Of a stretch of 64,000 nucleotides of DNA, positions 24,239 through 37,574 are shown in pieces. Under the pieces are notes generated by a model. It was given only the letters and a program-made list of their open reading frames with translations. It did not search any database and had not been told where the DNA came from. Position 1 is the first letter of the stretch. Each line of letters opens with the position of its first letter. The stretch is from Atherix ibis (Eukaryota; Arthropoda; Insecta; Diptera; Athericidae), in assembly GCA_958298945.1 (NCBI GenBank), contig OY282610.1, positions 51,467,667-51,531,666 on the forward strand. Direction: 5' to 3'. Both the position numbers and the translations under genes were made by a program.

Positions 24239-26047
24239 ATGATTTTTTTCTCAAAACCACCAACAAAAATTTATCCAGAAAGAATTTTCTCATTCCAATG
24301 AGAATAATATGAATTGGAGAAGCTTTGCCTGAAAGTGCACAATCATACCCCAAACAAACATCTCCAAAAAACCACCATTTTCATAGAGAAAAACAAATTT
24401 TAAGAGAAAGAGGACTCAGTGTAATAATTGTTGAGTCCTATTTTTTGAGAAAACTGGGTGCCTGGTGTATAATTGGATTTTCGTGAATATTGTCACAAAT
24501 TTTCGAATTTTTGTGGTTTTTTGCATATCTTTAGGTGGTCAATTTATTTTGCTTTCAGTAAATAAAAAATTTAATTTTAGGCAATTTTTTTTTAATAGTG
24601 CTCACAAAAATTTATTCTGAAAGGATATTCCTTTTTCGATCAGGATAATATGGATCTAGAAGGCTATGTTAAAGTGTATGTAATGAAACCATGAAACAAA
24701 TTGCCATTTTTATCCAAAAAAGCAAACTTTATTTTTAAAAAAATACAGCGAACTTTAGGTATTTTTTTTTAAAACGCCTGGAAAAAATTTTCCTGTAAGG
24801 ACTTTTTTAGTCCGATCAGGATAATAAGAATAATTATTAGTTTCACATATGTATGCGCATTAACATCATTAAACAAATTTTCGAAAAAATTTCCTTTTTC
24901 ATAGAAAAATAGAAATTTAAAAAAAAATTTAATGATCTTTTGGCAAATTTTTCTCAAAACTCCCACCGAAATTTATCGTGACATGTCATTTTCCTTCCAA
25001 TCATTATATTAAGAGTCATAGAAGGTTTGCCTGAAAGTGTGCAATGACACCACAAAATAAATTCTAAAAAACCTTAATTTTTATACAAAAAAAACGAATT
25101 TTAATAAAGAAAACAATTAATTTTATGAATTTTTTCTCAAAATCACCAACAAAAATTTATCCAGAAAGGATATTCTCATTCCAATCGAGAAAATATGTAT
25201 TGGAAAAGCTTTGCCTGAAAGTACGCAATGACACCATAAAAACAATTCTAAAAACCTTAATTTGTATACAAAAAAAAAAAACGAATTTTAAGAAAGAAAA
25301 CTATAAATTTTATGAATTTTTTCTCAAAATCACCAACAAACATTTATCCAGAAAGGATATTCTCATTCCAATCGAGAAAATATGTATTGGAGAAGCTTTG
25401 TCTGAAAATACGCAATAACACCATAAAAACAATTCTAAAAACCTTAATTTGTATACAAAAAAAAAAACGAATTTTAGGAAAGAAAACTATAAATTTTATG
25501 AATTTTTTCTCAAAATCACCAACAAAAATTTATCCAGAAGGGATATTCTCATTCCAATCGAGAAAATATGCATTGGAGAAGCTTTGCCTAAAAGTACGCA
25601 ATGACACCATAAAAACCGTTCTAAAAACCTTAATTTTTATACAAAAAAAACGAATTTTAATAAAGAAAACAATTAATTTTATGAATTTTTTCTCAAAATC
25701 ACCAACAAAAATTTATCCAGAAAGGATATTCTCATTCCAATCGAGAAAATATGCATTGGAGAAGCTTTGCCTAAAAGTACGCAATGACACCATAAAAACC
25801 GTTCTAAAAACCTTAATTTTTATACAAAAAAAAAAGAATTTTAAGAAAGAAAACCATAAATTTTATGAATTTTTTCTCAAAATCACCAACAAAAATTTAT
25901 CCAGAAATGATATTCTCATTCCAATCGAGAAAATATGCATTGGAGAAGCTTTGCCTGAAAGTACGCAATGACACCATAAAAACAATTCTAAAAACCTTAA
26001 TTTTTATACAAAAAAAATGAATTTTAAGAAAGAAAACCATAAATTTT
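24239..26047 (+). repeat. HOR unit U12, 10-mer (1809 bp)
   Basis: B1 has atgatttttttctc and gagaaagaggactc. B2 has ttgagtccta and a contracted gtgtataattgg, shared with U14. Five A monomers start at 25125, 25312, about 25498, 25681 and about 25864; the fourth is the extra A3-like type with the aataaag lead-in. The A-run near 25270 reaches 12 bases. Confidence 0.94.
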
Positions 26048-27668
26048 ATGAATTTTTTCTCAAAACCACCAACAAAAATTTATCCAGAAAGAATTTTCTC
26101 ATTCCAATGAGAATAATATGAATTGAAGAAGCTTTGCCTGAAAGTGCACAATCATACCCCAAACAAACATCTCCAAAAAACCACCATTTTCATAGAGAAA
26201 AACAAATTTTAAGAGAAAGTGGACTCAGTGTAATAATTGTTGCCTCCTATTTTTTGAGAAAACTGGGTGCCTGGTGTAAAAATTGGATTTTCGTGAATAT
26301 TGTCACAAATTTTCGAATTTTTGTGGTTTTTTGCATATCTTTAGGTGGTCAATTTATTTTGCTTTCAGTAAATAAAAAATTTAATTTTAGGCAATTTTTT
26401 TTTAATAGTGCTCACAAAAATTTATTCTGAAAGGATATTCCTTTTTCGATCAGGATAATATGGATCTAGAAGGCTATGTTAAAGTGTATGTAATGAAACC
26501 ATGAAACAAATTGCCATTTTTATCCAAAAAAGCAAACTTTATTTTTAAAAAAATACAGCGAACTTTAGGTATTTTTTTTTAAAACGCCTGGAAAAAATTT
26601 TCCTGTAAGGACTTTTTTAGTCCGATCAGGATAATAAGAATAATTATTAGTTTCACATATGTATGCGCATTAACATCATTAAACAAATTTTCGAAGAAAT
26701 TTCCTTTTTCATAGAAAAATAGAAATTTAAAAAAAAATTTAATGATCTTTTGGCAAATTTTTCTCAAAACTCCCACCGAAATTTATCGTGACATGTCATT
26801 TTCCTTCCAATCATTATATTAAGAGTCATAGAAGGTTTGCCTGAAAGTGTGCAATGACACCACAAAATAAATTCTAAAAAACCTTAATTTTTATACAAAA
26901 AAACCGAATTTTAATAAAGAAAACAATTAATTTTATAAATTTTTTCTCAAAATCACCAACAAAAATTTATCCAGAAAGGATATTCTCATTCCAATCCAGA
27001 AAATATGTATTGGAGAAGCTTTGCCTGAAAGTACGCAATGACACCATATAAACAATTCTAAAAACCTTAATTTGTATACAAAAAAAAACGAATTTTAAGA
27101 AAGAAAACTATAAATTTTATGAATTTTTTCTCAAAATCACCAACAAAAATTTATCCAGAAAGGATATTCTCCTTCCAATCGAGAAAATATGTATTGGAGA
27201 AGCTTTGCCTGAAAGCACGCAATGACACCATAAAAACAATTCTAAAAACCTTAATTTGTATACAAAAAAAAAACGAATTTTAGGAAAGAAAACTATAAAT
27301 TTTATGAATTTTTTCTCAAAATCACCAACAAAAATTTATCCAGAAAGGATATTCTCATTCCAATCGAGAAAATATGCATTGAAGAAGCTTTGCCTAAAAG
27401 TACGCAATGACACCATAAAAACCGTTCTAAAAACCTTAATTTTTATACAAAAAAAACGAATTTTAAGAAAGAAAACCATAAATTTTATGAATTTTTTCTC
27501 AAAATCACCAACAAAAATTTATCCAGAAATGATATTCTCATTCCATTCGAGAAAATATGCATTGGAGAAGCTTTGCCTGAAAGTACGCAATGACACCATA
27601 AAAACAATTCTAAAAACCTTAATTTTTATACAAAAAAATGAATTTTAAGAAAGAAAACCATAAATTTT
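26048..27668 (+). repeat. HOR unit U13, 9-mer (1621 bp)
   Basis: A1-A4 at about 26935, 27119, 27302 and 27487. A1 has ataaat in place of atgaat. B1 has gaattgaagaagc and B4 has cgaagaaatttcc. A1 and A2 carry private changes (aatccagaaaat, ccatataaac, ctccttcc, gaaagcacgc). A4 has tccattcgag. Confidence 0.95.
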
Positions 27669-29288
27669 ATGAATTTTTTCTCAAACCCACCAACAAAAAT
27701 TTATCCAGAAAGAATTTTCTCATTCCAATGAGAATAATATGAATTGGAGAAGCTTTGCCTGAAAGTGCACAATCATACCCCAAACAAACATCTCCAAAAA
27801 ACCACCATTTTCATAGAGAAAAACAAATTTTAAGAGAAAGTGGACTCAGTGTAATAATTGTTGCCTCCTATTTTTTGAGAAAACTGGGTGCCTGGTGTAT
27901 AATTGGATTTTCGTGAATATTGTCACAAATTTTCGAATTTTTGTGGTTTTTTGCATATCTTTAGGTGGTCAATTTATTTTGCTTTCAGTAAATAAAAAAT
28001 TTAATTTTAGGCAATTTTTTTTTAATAGTGCTCACAAAAATTTATTCTGAAAGGATATTCCTTTTTCGATCAGGATAATATGGATCTAGAAGGCTATGTT
28101 AAAGTGTATGTAATGAAACCATGAAACAAATTGCCATTTTTATCCAAAAAAGCAAACTTTATTTTTAAAAAAATACAGCGAACTTTAGGTATTTTTTTTT
28201 AAAACGCCTGGAAAAAATTTTCCTGTAAGGACTTTTTTAGTCCGATCAGGATAATAAGAATAATTATTAGTTTCACATATGTATGCGCATTAACATCATT
28301 AAACAAATTTTCGAAAAAATTTCCTTTTTCATAGAAAAATAGAAATTTAAAAAAAAATTTAATGATCTTTTGGCAAATTTTTCTCAAAACTCCCACCGAA
28401 ATTTATCGTGACATGTCATTTTCCTTCCAATCATTATATTAAGAGTCATAGAAGGTTTGCCTGAAAGTGTGCAATGACACCACAAAACAAATTCTAAAAA
28501 ACCTTAATTTTTATACAAAAAAAAACGAATTTTAATAAAGAAAACAATTAATTTTATGAATTTTTTCTCAAAATCACCAACAAAAATTTATCCAGAAAGG
28601 ATATTCTCATTCCAATCGAGAAAATATGTATTGGAGAAGCTTTGCCTGAAAGTACGCAATGACACCATAAAAACAATTCTAAAAACCTTAATTTGTATAC
28701 AAAAAAAAACGAATTTTAGGAAAGAAAACTATAAATTTTATGAATTATTTCTCAAAATCACCAACAAAAATTTATCCAGAAAGGATATTCTCATTCCAAT
28801 CGAGAAAATATGCATTGAAGAAGCTTTGCCTAAAAGTACGCAATGACACCATAAAAACCGTTCTAAAAACCTTAATTTTTATTAAAAAAAACGAATTTTA
28901 ATAAAGAAAACAATTAATTTTATGAATTTTTTCTCAAAATCACCAACAAAAATTTATCCAGAAAGGATATTCTCATTCCAATCGAGAAAATATGCATTGG
29001 AGAAGCTTTGCCTAAAAGTACGCAATGACACCATAAAAACCGTTCTAAAAACCTTAATTTTTATACAAAAAAAAACGAATTTTAAGAAAGAAAACAATAA
29101 ATTTTATGAATTTTTTCTCAAAATCACCAACAAAAATTTATCCAGAAATGATATTCTCATTCCAATCGAGAAAATATGCATTGGAGAAGCTTTGCCTGAA
29201 AGTACGCAATGACACCATAAAAACAATTCTAAAAACCTTAATTTTTATACAAAAAAAATGAATTTTAAGAAAGAAAACCATAAATTTT
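27669..29288 (+). repeat. HOR unit U14, 9-mer of non-standard composition (1620 bp)
   Basis: Nine monomers, but the A run is A1, A3, an A3-like copy with the aataaag lead-in, then A4 (28556, about 28739, 28922, about 29105). It matches the common length without an A2. B2 shares gtgtataattgg with U12. B1 has tcaaacccacc. The A-run at about 28882 is altered (ttttattaaaaaaaacg). Confidence 0.94.
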
Positions 29289-30903
29289 ATGAATTTTTTC
29301 TCAAAACCACCAACAAAAATTTATCCAGAAAGAATTTTCTCATTCCAATGAGAATAATATGAATTGGAGAAGCTTTGCCTGAAAGTGCACAATCATACCC
29401 CAAACAAACATCTCCAAAAAACCACCATTTTCATAGTAAAAAACAAATTTTAAGAGAAAGTGGACTCAGTGTAATAATTGTTGCCTCCTATTTTTTGAGA
29501 AAACTGGGTGCCTGGTGTAAAAATTGGATTTTCGTGAATATTGTCACAAATTTTCGAATTTTTGTGGTTTTTTGCATATCTTTAGGTGGTCAATTTATTT
29601 TGCTTTCAGTAAATAAAAAATTTAATTTTAGGCAATTTTTTTTTAATAGTGCTCACAAAAATTTATTCTGAAAGGATATTCCTTTTTCGATCAGGATAAT
29701 ATGGATCTAGAAGGCTATGTTAAAGTGTATGTAATGAAACCATGAAACAAATTGCCATTTTTATCCAAAAAAGCAAACTTTATTTTTAAAAAAATACAGC
29801 GAACTTTAGGTATTTTTTTTTAAAACGCCTGGAAAAAATTTTCCTGTAAGGACTTTTTTAGTCCGATCAGGATAATAAGAATAATTATTAGTTATGCGCA
29901 TTAACATCATTAAACAAATTTTCGAAAAAAATTTCCTTTTTCATAGAAAAATAGAAATTTAAAAAAAAATTTAATGATCTTTTGGCAAATTTTTCTCAAA
30001 ACTCCCACCGAAATTTATCGTGACATGTCATTTTCCTTCCAATCATTATATTAAGAGTCATAGAAGGTTTGCCTGAAAGTGTGCAATGACACCACAAAAT
30101 AAATTCTAAAAAACCTTAATTTTTATACAAAAAAAAACGAATTTTAATAAAGAAAACAATTAATTTTATGAATTTTTTCTCAAAATCACCAACAAAAATT
30201 TATCCAGAAAGGATATTCTCATTCCAATCGAGAAAATATGTATTGGAGAAGCTTTGCCTAAAAGTACGCAATGACACCATAAAAACAATTCTAAAAACCT
30301 TAATTTGTATACAAAAAAAAAACGAATTTTAAGAAAGAAAACTATAAATTTTATGAATTTTTTCTCAAAATCACCAACAAAAATTTATCCAGAAAGGATA
30401 TTCTCATTCCAATCGAGAAAATATGTATTGGAAAAGCTTTGCCTGAAAGTACGCAATGACACCATAAAAACAATTCTAAAAACCTTAATTTGTATACAAA
30501 AAAAAACGAATTTTAGGAAAGAAAACTATAAATTTTATGAATTTTTTCTCAAAATCACCAACAAAAATTTATCCAGAAAGGATATTCTCATTCCAATCGA
30601 GAAAATATGCATTGGAGAAGCTTTGCCTAAAAGTACGCAATGACACCATAAAAACCGTTCTAAAAACCTTAATTTTTATACAAAAAAAAACGAATTTTAA
30701 GAAAGAAAACCATAAATTTTATGAATTTTTTCTCAAAATCACCAACAAAAATTTATCCAGAAATGATATTCTCATTCCAATCGAGAAAATATGCATTGGA
30801 GAAGCTTTGCCTGAAAGTACGCAATGACACCATAAAAACAATTCTAAAAACCTTAATTTTTATACAAAAAAAATGAATTTTAAGAAAGAAAACCATAAAT
30901 TTT
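29289..30903 (+). repeat. HOR unit U15, 9-mer (1615 bp)
   Basis: Standard A1-A4 composition. B1 has catagtaaaaaac. B4 has lost ten bases (tcacatatgt) at about 29893, which removes one of two adjacent palindromes, and has one extra A in cgaaaaaaatttcc. Confidence 0.95.
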
Positions 30904-32709
30904 ATGAATTTTTTCTCAAAACCACCAACAAAAATTTATCCAGAAAGAATTTTCTCATTCCAATGAGAATAATATGAATTGGAGAAGCTTTGCCTGAAAG
31001 TGCACAATCATACCCCAAACAAACATCTCCAAAAAACCACCATTTTCATAGAGAAAAACAAATTTTAAGAGAAAGTGGACTCAGTGTAATAATTGTTGCC
31101 TCCTATTTTTTGAGAAAACTGGGTGCCTGGTGTAAAAATTGGATTTTCGTGAATATTGTCACAAATTTTCGAATTTTTGTGGTTTTTTGCATATCTTTAG
31201 GTGGTCAATTTATTTTGCTTTCAGTAAATAAAAAATTTAATTTTAGGCAATTTTTTTTTAATAGTGCTCACAAAAATTTATTCTGAAAGGATATTCCTTT
31301 TTCGATCAGGATAATATGGATCTAGAAGGCTATGTTAAAGTGTATGTAATGAAACCATGAAACAAATTGCCATTTTTATCCAAAAAAGCAAACTTTATTT
31401 TTAAAAAAATACAGCGAACTTTAGGTATTTTTTTTTAAAACGCCTGGAAAAAAATTTTCCTGTAAGGACTTTTTTAGTCCGATCAGGATAATAAGAATAA
31501 TTATTAGTTTCACATATGTATGCGCATTAACATCATTAAACAAATTTCCGAAGAAATTTCCTTTTTCATAGAAAAATAGAAATTTAAAAAAAAATTTAAT
31601 GATCTTTTGGCAAATTTTTCTCAAAACTCCCACCGAAATTTATCGTGACATGTCATTTTCCTTCCAATCATTATATTAAGAGTCATAGAAGGTTTGCCTG
31701 AAAGTGTGCAATGACACCACAAAATAAATTCTAAAAAACCTTAATTTTTATACAAAAAAAACGAATTTTAATAAAGAAAACAATTAATTTTATGAATTTT
31801 TTCTCAAAATCACCAACAAAAATTTATCCAGAAAGGATATTCTCATTCCAATTGAGAAAATATGTATTGGAGAAGCTTTGCCTAAAAGTACGCAATGACA
31901 CCATAAAAACAATTCTAAAAACCTTAATTTGTATACAAAAAAAAACGAATTTTAAGAAAGAAAACTATAAATTTTATGAATTTTTTCTCAAAATCACCAA
32001 CAAAAATTTATCCAGAAAGGATATTCTCATTCCAATCGAGAAAATATGTATTGGAGAAGCTTTGCCTGAAAGTACGCAATGACACCATAAAAACAATTCT
32101 AAAAACCTTAATTTGTATAAAAAAAAAACGAATTTTAGGAAAGAAAACTATAAATTTTATGAATTTTTTCTCAAAATCACCAACAAAAATTTATCCAGAA
32201 AGGATATTCTCATTCCAATCGAGAAAATATGCATTGGAGAAGCTTTGCCTAAAAGTACGCAATGACACCATAAAAACCGTTCTAAAAACCTTAATTTTTA
32301 TACAAAAAAAAACGAATTTTAATAAAGAAAACAATAAATTTTATGAATTTTTTCTCAAAATCACCAACAAAACTTTATCCAGAAAGGATATTCTCATTCC
32401 AATCGAGAAAATATGCATTGGAGAAGCTTTGCCTAAATGTACGCAATGACACCATAAAAACCGTTCTAAAAACCTTAATTTTTATACAAAAAAAAACGAA
32501 TTTTAAGAAAGAAAACCATAAATTTTATGAATTTTTTCTCAAAATCACCAACAAAAAGTTATCCAGAAATGATATTCTCATTCCAATCGAGAAAATATGC
32601 ATTGGAGAAGCTTTGCCTAAAAGTACGCAATGACACCATAAAAACCGTTCTAAAAACCTTAATTTTTATACAAAAAAAACGAAATTTAAGAAAGAAAACC
32701 ATAAATTTT
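30904..32709 (+). repeat. HOR unit U16, 10-mer (1806 bp)
   Basis: A monomers at 31792, 31976, 32159, 32343 and 32527; the fourth is the extra A3-like type. B4 has an additional A (ctggaaaaaaatttt) and ttccgaagaaatttcc. The last two monomers carry caaaactttatcc and aaaaagttatcc. Confidence 0.95.
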
Positions 32710-34144
32710 ATGAATTTTTTCTCAAAACCACCAACAAAAATTTATCCAGAAAGAATTTTCTCATTCCAATGAGAATAATATGAATTGGAGAAGCTTTGCC
32801 TGAAAGTGCACAATCATACCCCAAACAAACATCTCCAAAAAAACACCATTTTCATAGAGAAAAACAAATTTTAAGAGAAAGTGGACTCAGTGTAATAATT
32901 GTTGCCTCCTATTTTTTGAGAAAACTGGGTGCCTGGTGTAAAAATTGGATTTTCGTGAATATTGTCACAAATTTTCGAATTTTTGTGGTTTTTTGCATAT
33001 CTTTAGGTGGTAAATTTATTTTGCTTTCAGTAAATAAAAAATTTAATTTTAGGCAATTTTTTTTTAATAGTGCTCACAAAAATTTATTCTGAAAGGATAT
33101 TCCTTTTTCGATTAGGATAATATGGATCTTGAAGGCTATGTTAAAGTGTATGTAATGAAACCATGAAACAAATTGCCATTTTTATCCAAAAAAGCAAACT
33201 TTATTTTTTAAAAAATACAGCGAACTTTAGATATTTTTTTTAAAACGCCTGGAAAAAATTTTCCTATAAGGACTTTTTTAGTCCGATCAGGATAATAAGA
33301 ATAATTATTAGTTTCACATATGTATGCGCATTAACATCATTAAACAAATTTTCGAAAAAATTTCCTTTTTCATAGAAAAATAGAAATTTAAAAAAAATTT
33401 AATGATCTTTTGGCAAATTTTTCTCAAAACACCCACCGAAATTTATCGTGACATGTCATTTTCCTTCCAATCATTATATTAAGAGTCATAGAAGGTTTGC
33501 CTGAAAGTGCTCAATGACACCACAAAATAAATTCTAAAAAACCTTAATTTTTATACAAAAAAAACGAATTTTAATAAAGAAAACAATTAATTTTATGAAT
33601 TTTTTCTCAAAATCACCAACAAAAATTTATCCAGAAAGGATATTCTCATTCCAATCGAGAAAATATGTATTGAAGAAGCTTTGCCTGAAAGTACGCAATG
33701 ACACCATAAAAACAATTCTAAAAACCTTAATTTGTATACAAAAAAAAAGAATTTTAAGAAAGAAAACTATAAATTTTATGAATTTTTTCTCAAAATCACC
33801 AACAAAAATTTATCCAGAAAGGATATTCTCATTCCAATCGAGAAAATATGTATTGGAGAAGCTTTGCCTGAAAGTACGCAATGACACCATAAAAACAATT
33901 CTAAAGACCTTAATTTGTATACAAAAAAAAACGAATTTTAGGAAAGAAAACTATAAATTTTATGAATTTTTTCTCAAAATCACCAACAAAAATTTATCCA
34001 GAAAGGATATTCTCATTCCAATCGAAAAAATATGCATTGGAGAAGCTTTGCCTAAAAGTACGCAATGACACCATAAAAACCGTTCTAAAAACCTTAATTT
34101 TTATACAAAAAAAACGAATTTTAAGAAAGAAAACTATAAATTTT
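32710..34144 (+). repeat. HOR unit U17, 8-mer with a diverged B block (1435 bp)
   Basis: A1, A2 and A3 only (33595, 33778, 33962). The B block has many private changes: ggtggtaaattt, cgattaggataat, gatcttgaagg, tttagatattt, cctataagg, aaaacacccacc and agtgctcaatg. B1 has an A-for-C change (aaaaaaacaccatt) shared with U18. Confidence 0.94.
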
Positions 34145-35954
34145 ATGAATTTTTTCTCAAAATCACCAACAAAAATTTATCCAGAAAGAATTTTCTCATT
34201 CCAATGAGAATAATATGAATTGGAGAAGCTTTGCCTGAAAGTGCACAATCATACCCCAAACAAACATCTCCAAAAAAACACCATTTTCATAGAGAAAAAC
34301 AAATTTTAAGAGAAAGTGGACTCAGTGTAATAATTGTTGCCTCCTATTTTTTGAGAAAACTGGGTGCCTGGTGTAAAAATTGGATTTTCGTGAATATTGT
34401 CACAAATTTTCGAATTTTTGTGGTTTTTTGCATATCTTTAGGTGGTCAATTTATTTTGCTTTCAGTAAATAAAAAATTTAATTTTAGGCAATTTTTTTTT
34501 AATAGTGCTCACAAAAATTTATTCTGAAAGGATATTCCTTTTTCGATCAGGATAATATGTATCTAGAAGGCTATGTTAAAGTGTATGTAATGAAACCATG
34601 AAACAAATTGCCATTTTTATCCAAAAAAGCAAACTTTATTTTTAAAAAAATACAGCGAACTTTAGGTATTTTTTTTTAAAACGCCTGGAAAAAATTTTCC
34701 TGTAAGGACTTTTTTAGTCCGATCAGGATAATAAGAATAAGTATTAGTTTCACATATGTATGCGCATTAACATCATTAAACAAATTTTGGAAAAAATTTC
34801 CTGTTTCATAGAAAAATAGAAATTTAAAAAAAAATTTAATGATCTTTTGGCAAATTTTTCTCAAAACTCCCACCGAAATTTATCGTGACATGTCATTTAC
34901 CTTCCAATCATTATATGAAGAGTCATAGAAGGTTTGCCTGAAAGTGTGCAATGACACCACAACATAAATTCTAAAAAACCTTAATTTTTATACAAAAAAA
35001 AACGAATTTTAATAAAGAAAACAATTAATTTTATGAATTTTTTCTCAAAATCACCAACAAAAATTTATCCAGAAAGGATATTCTCATTCCAATCGAGAAA
35101 ATATGTATTGGAGAAGCTTTGCCTGAAAGTACGCAATGACACCATAAAAACAATTCTAAAAACCTTAATTTGTATACAAAAAAAAAAAACGAATTTTAAG
35201 AAAGCAAACTATAAATTTTATGAATTTTTTCTCAAAATCACCAACAAAAATTTATCCAGAAAGGATATTCTCATTCCAATCGAAAAAATATGTATTGGAG
35301 AAGCTTTGCCTGAAAGTACGCAATGACACCATAAAAACAATTCTAAAAACCTTAATTTGTATACAAAAAAAAACGAATTTTAGGAAAGAAAACTATAAAT
35401 TTTATGAATTTTTTCTCAAAATCACCAACAAAAATTTATCCAGAAAGGATATTCTCATTCCAATCCAGAAAATATGTATTGGAGAAGCTTTGCCTAAAAG
35501 AACGCAATGACACCATAAAAACCGTTCTAAAAACCTTAATTTTTATACAAAAAAAAAACGAATTTTAATAAAGAAAACAATTAATTTTATGAATTTTTTC
35601 TCAAAATCACCAACAAAAATTTATCCAGAAAGGATATTCTCATTCCAATCGAGAAAATATGCATTGGAGAAGCTTTGCCTAAAAGTACGCAATGACACCA
35701 TAAAAACCGTTCTAAAAACCTTAATTTTTATACAAAAAAAACGAATTTTAAGAAAGAAAACCATAAATTCTATGAATTTTTTCTCAAAATCACCAATAAA
35801 AATTTATCCAGAAATGATATTCTCATTCCAATCGAGAAAATATTCATTGGAGAAGCTTTGCCTGAAAGTACGCAATGACACCATAAAAACAATTCTAAAA
35901 ACCTTAATTTTCATACAAAAAAAATGAATTTTAAGAAAGAAAACCATAAATTTT
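34145..35954 (+). repeat. HOR unit U18, 10-mer with an A/B1 hybrid start (1810 bp)
   Basis: B1 begins with the A-type tcaaaatcaccaac but continues as B1 (agaaagaattttctc, gagaataatatg), so the exchange point lies in its first 40 bases. B4 and B5 have private changes (aataagtattag, tttggaaaaaa, cctgtttc, tcatttaccttcc, atatgaagag). Five A monomers at 35033, 35220, about 35404, 35589 and about 35772. Confidence 0.93.
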
Positions 35955-37574
35955 ATGAATTTTTTCTCAAAACCACCAACAAAAATTTATCCAGAAAGAA
36001 TTTTCTCATTCCAATGAGAATAATATGAATTGGAGAAGCTTTGCCTGAAAGTGCACAATCATACCCCAAACAAACATCTCCAAAAAACCACCATTTTCAT
36101 AGAGAAAAACAAATTTTAAGAGAAAGTGGACTCAGTGTAATAATTGTTGCCTCCTATTTTTTGAGAAAACTGGGTGCCTGGTGTAAAAATTGGATTTTCG
36201 TGAATATTGTCACGAATTTTCGAATTTTTGTGGTTTTTTGCATATCTTTAGGTGGTCAATTTATTTTGCTTTCAGTAAATAAAAAATTTAATTTTTGGCA
36301 ATTTTTTTTTAATAGTGCTCACAAAAATTTATTCTGAAAGGATATTCCTTTTTCGATCAGGATAATATGGATCTAGAAGGCTATGTTAAAGTGTATGTAA
36401 TGAAACCATGAAACAAATTGCCATTTTTATCCAAAAAAGCAAACTTTATTTTTCAAAAAATACAGCGAACTTTAGGTATTTTTTTAAAAACGCCTGGAAA
36501 AAATTTTCCTGTAAGGACTTTTTTAGTCCGATCAGGATAATAAGAATAATTATTAGTTTCACATATGTATGCACATTAACATCATTAAACAAATTTTCGA
36601 AAAAATTTCCTTTTTCATAGAAAAATAGAAATTAAAAAAAAAATTTAATGATCTTTTGGCAAATTTTTCTGAAAACTCCCACCGAAATTTATCGTGACAT
36701 GTCATTTTCCTTCCAATCATTATATTAAGAGTCATAGAAGGTTTGCCTGAAAGTGTGCAATGACACCACAAAATAAATTCTAAAAAACCTTAATTTTTAT
36801 ACAAAAAAAACGAATTTTAATAAAGAAAACAATTAATTTTATGAATTTTTTCTCAAAATCACCAACAAAAATTTATCCAGAAAGGATATTCTCATTCCAA
36901 TCGAGAAAATATGTATTGGAGAAGCTTTGCCTGAAAGTACGCAATGACACCATAAAAACAATTCTAAAAACCTTAATTTGTATACAAAAAAAAACGAATT
37001 TTAAGAAAGAAAACTATAAATTTTATGAATTTTTTCTCAAAATCACCAACAAAAATTTATCCAGAAAGGATATTCTCATTCCAATCGAGAAAATATGTAT
37101 TGGAGAAGCTTTGCCTGAAAGTACGCAATGACACCATAAAAACAATTCTAAAAACCTTAATTTGTATACAAAAAAAAACGAATTTTAGGAAAGAAAACTA
37201 TAAATTTTATGAATTTTTTCTCAAAATCACCAACAAAAATTTATCCAGAAAGGATATTCTCATTCGATTCGAGAAAATATGCATTGAAAAAGCTTTGCCT
37301 AAAAGTACGCAATGACACCATAAAAACCGTTCTAAAAACCTTAATTTTTATACAAAAAAAACGAATTTTAAGAAAGAAAACCATAAATTTTACGAATTTT
37401 TTCTCAAAATCACCAACAAAAATTTATCCAGAAATGATATTCTCATTCCAATCGAGAAAATATGCATTGAAGAAGCTTTGCCTAAAAGTACGCAATGACA
37501 CCATAAAAACAATTCTAAAAACCTGAATTTTTATACAAAAAAAATGAATTTTAAGAAAGAAAACCATAAATTTG
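35955..37574 (+). repeat. HOR unit U19, 9-mer (1620 bp)
   Basis: A1-A4 at 36841, 37025, 37209 and about 37392. Private B-block changes include gtcacgaatttt, atttttggcaa, a shortened T-run before aaaaacgcctgg, tatgcacatt and ctgaaaactccc. A3 has cattcgattcgag and A4 begins acgaat. Confidence 0.95.
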
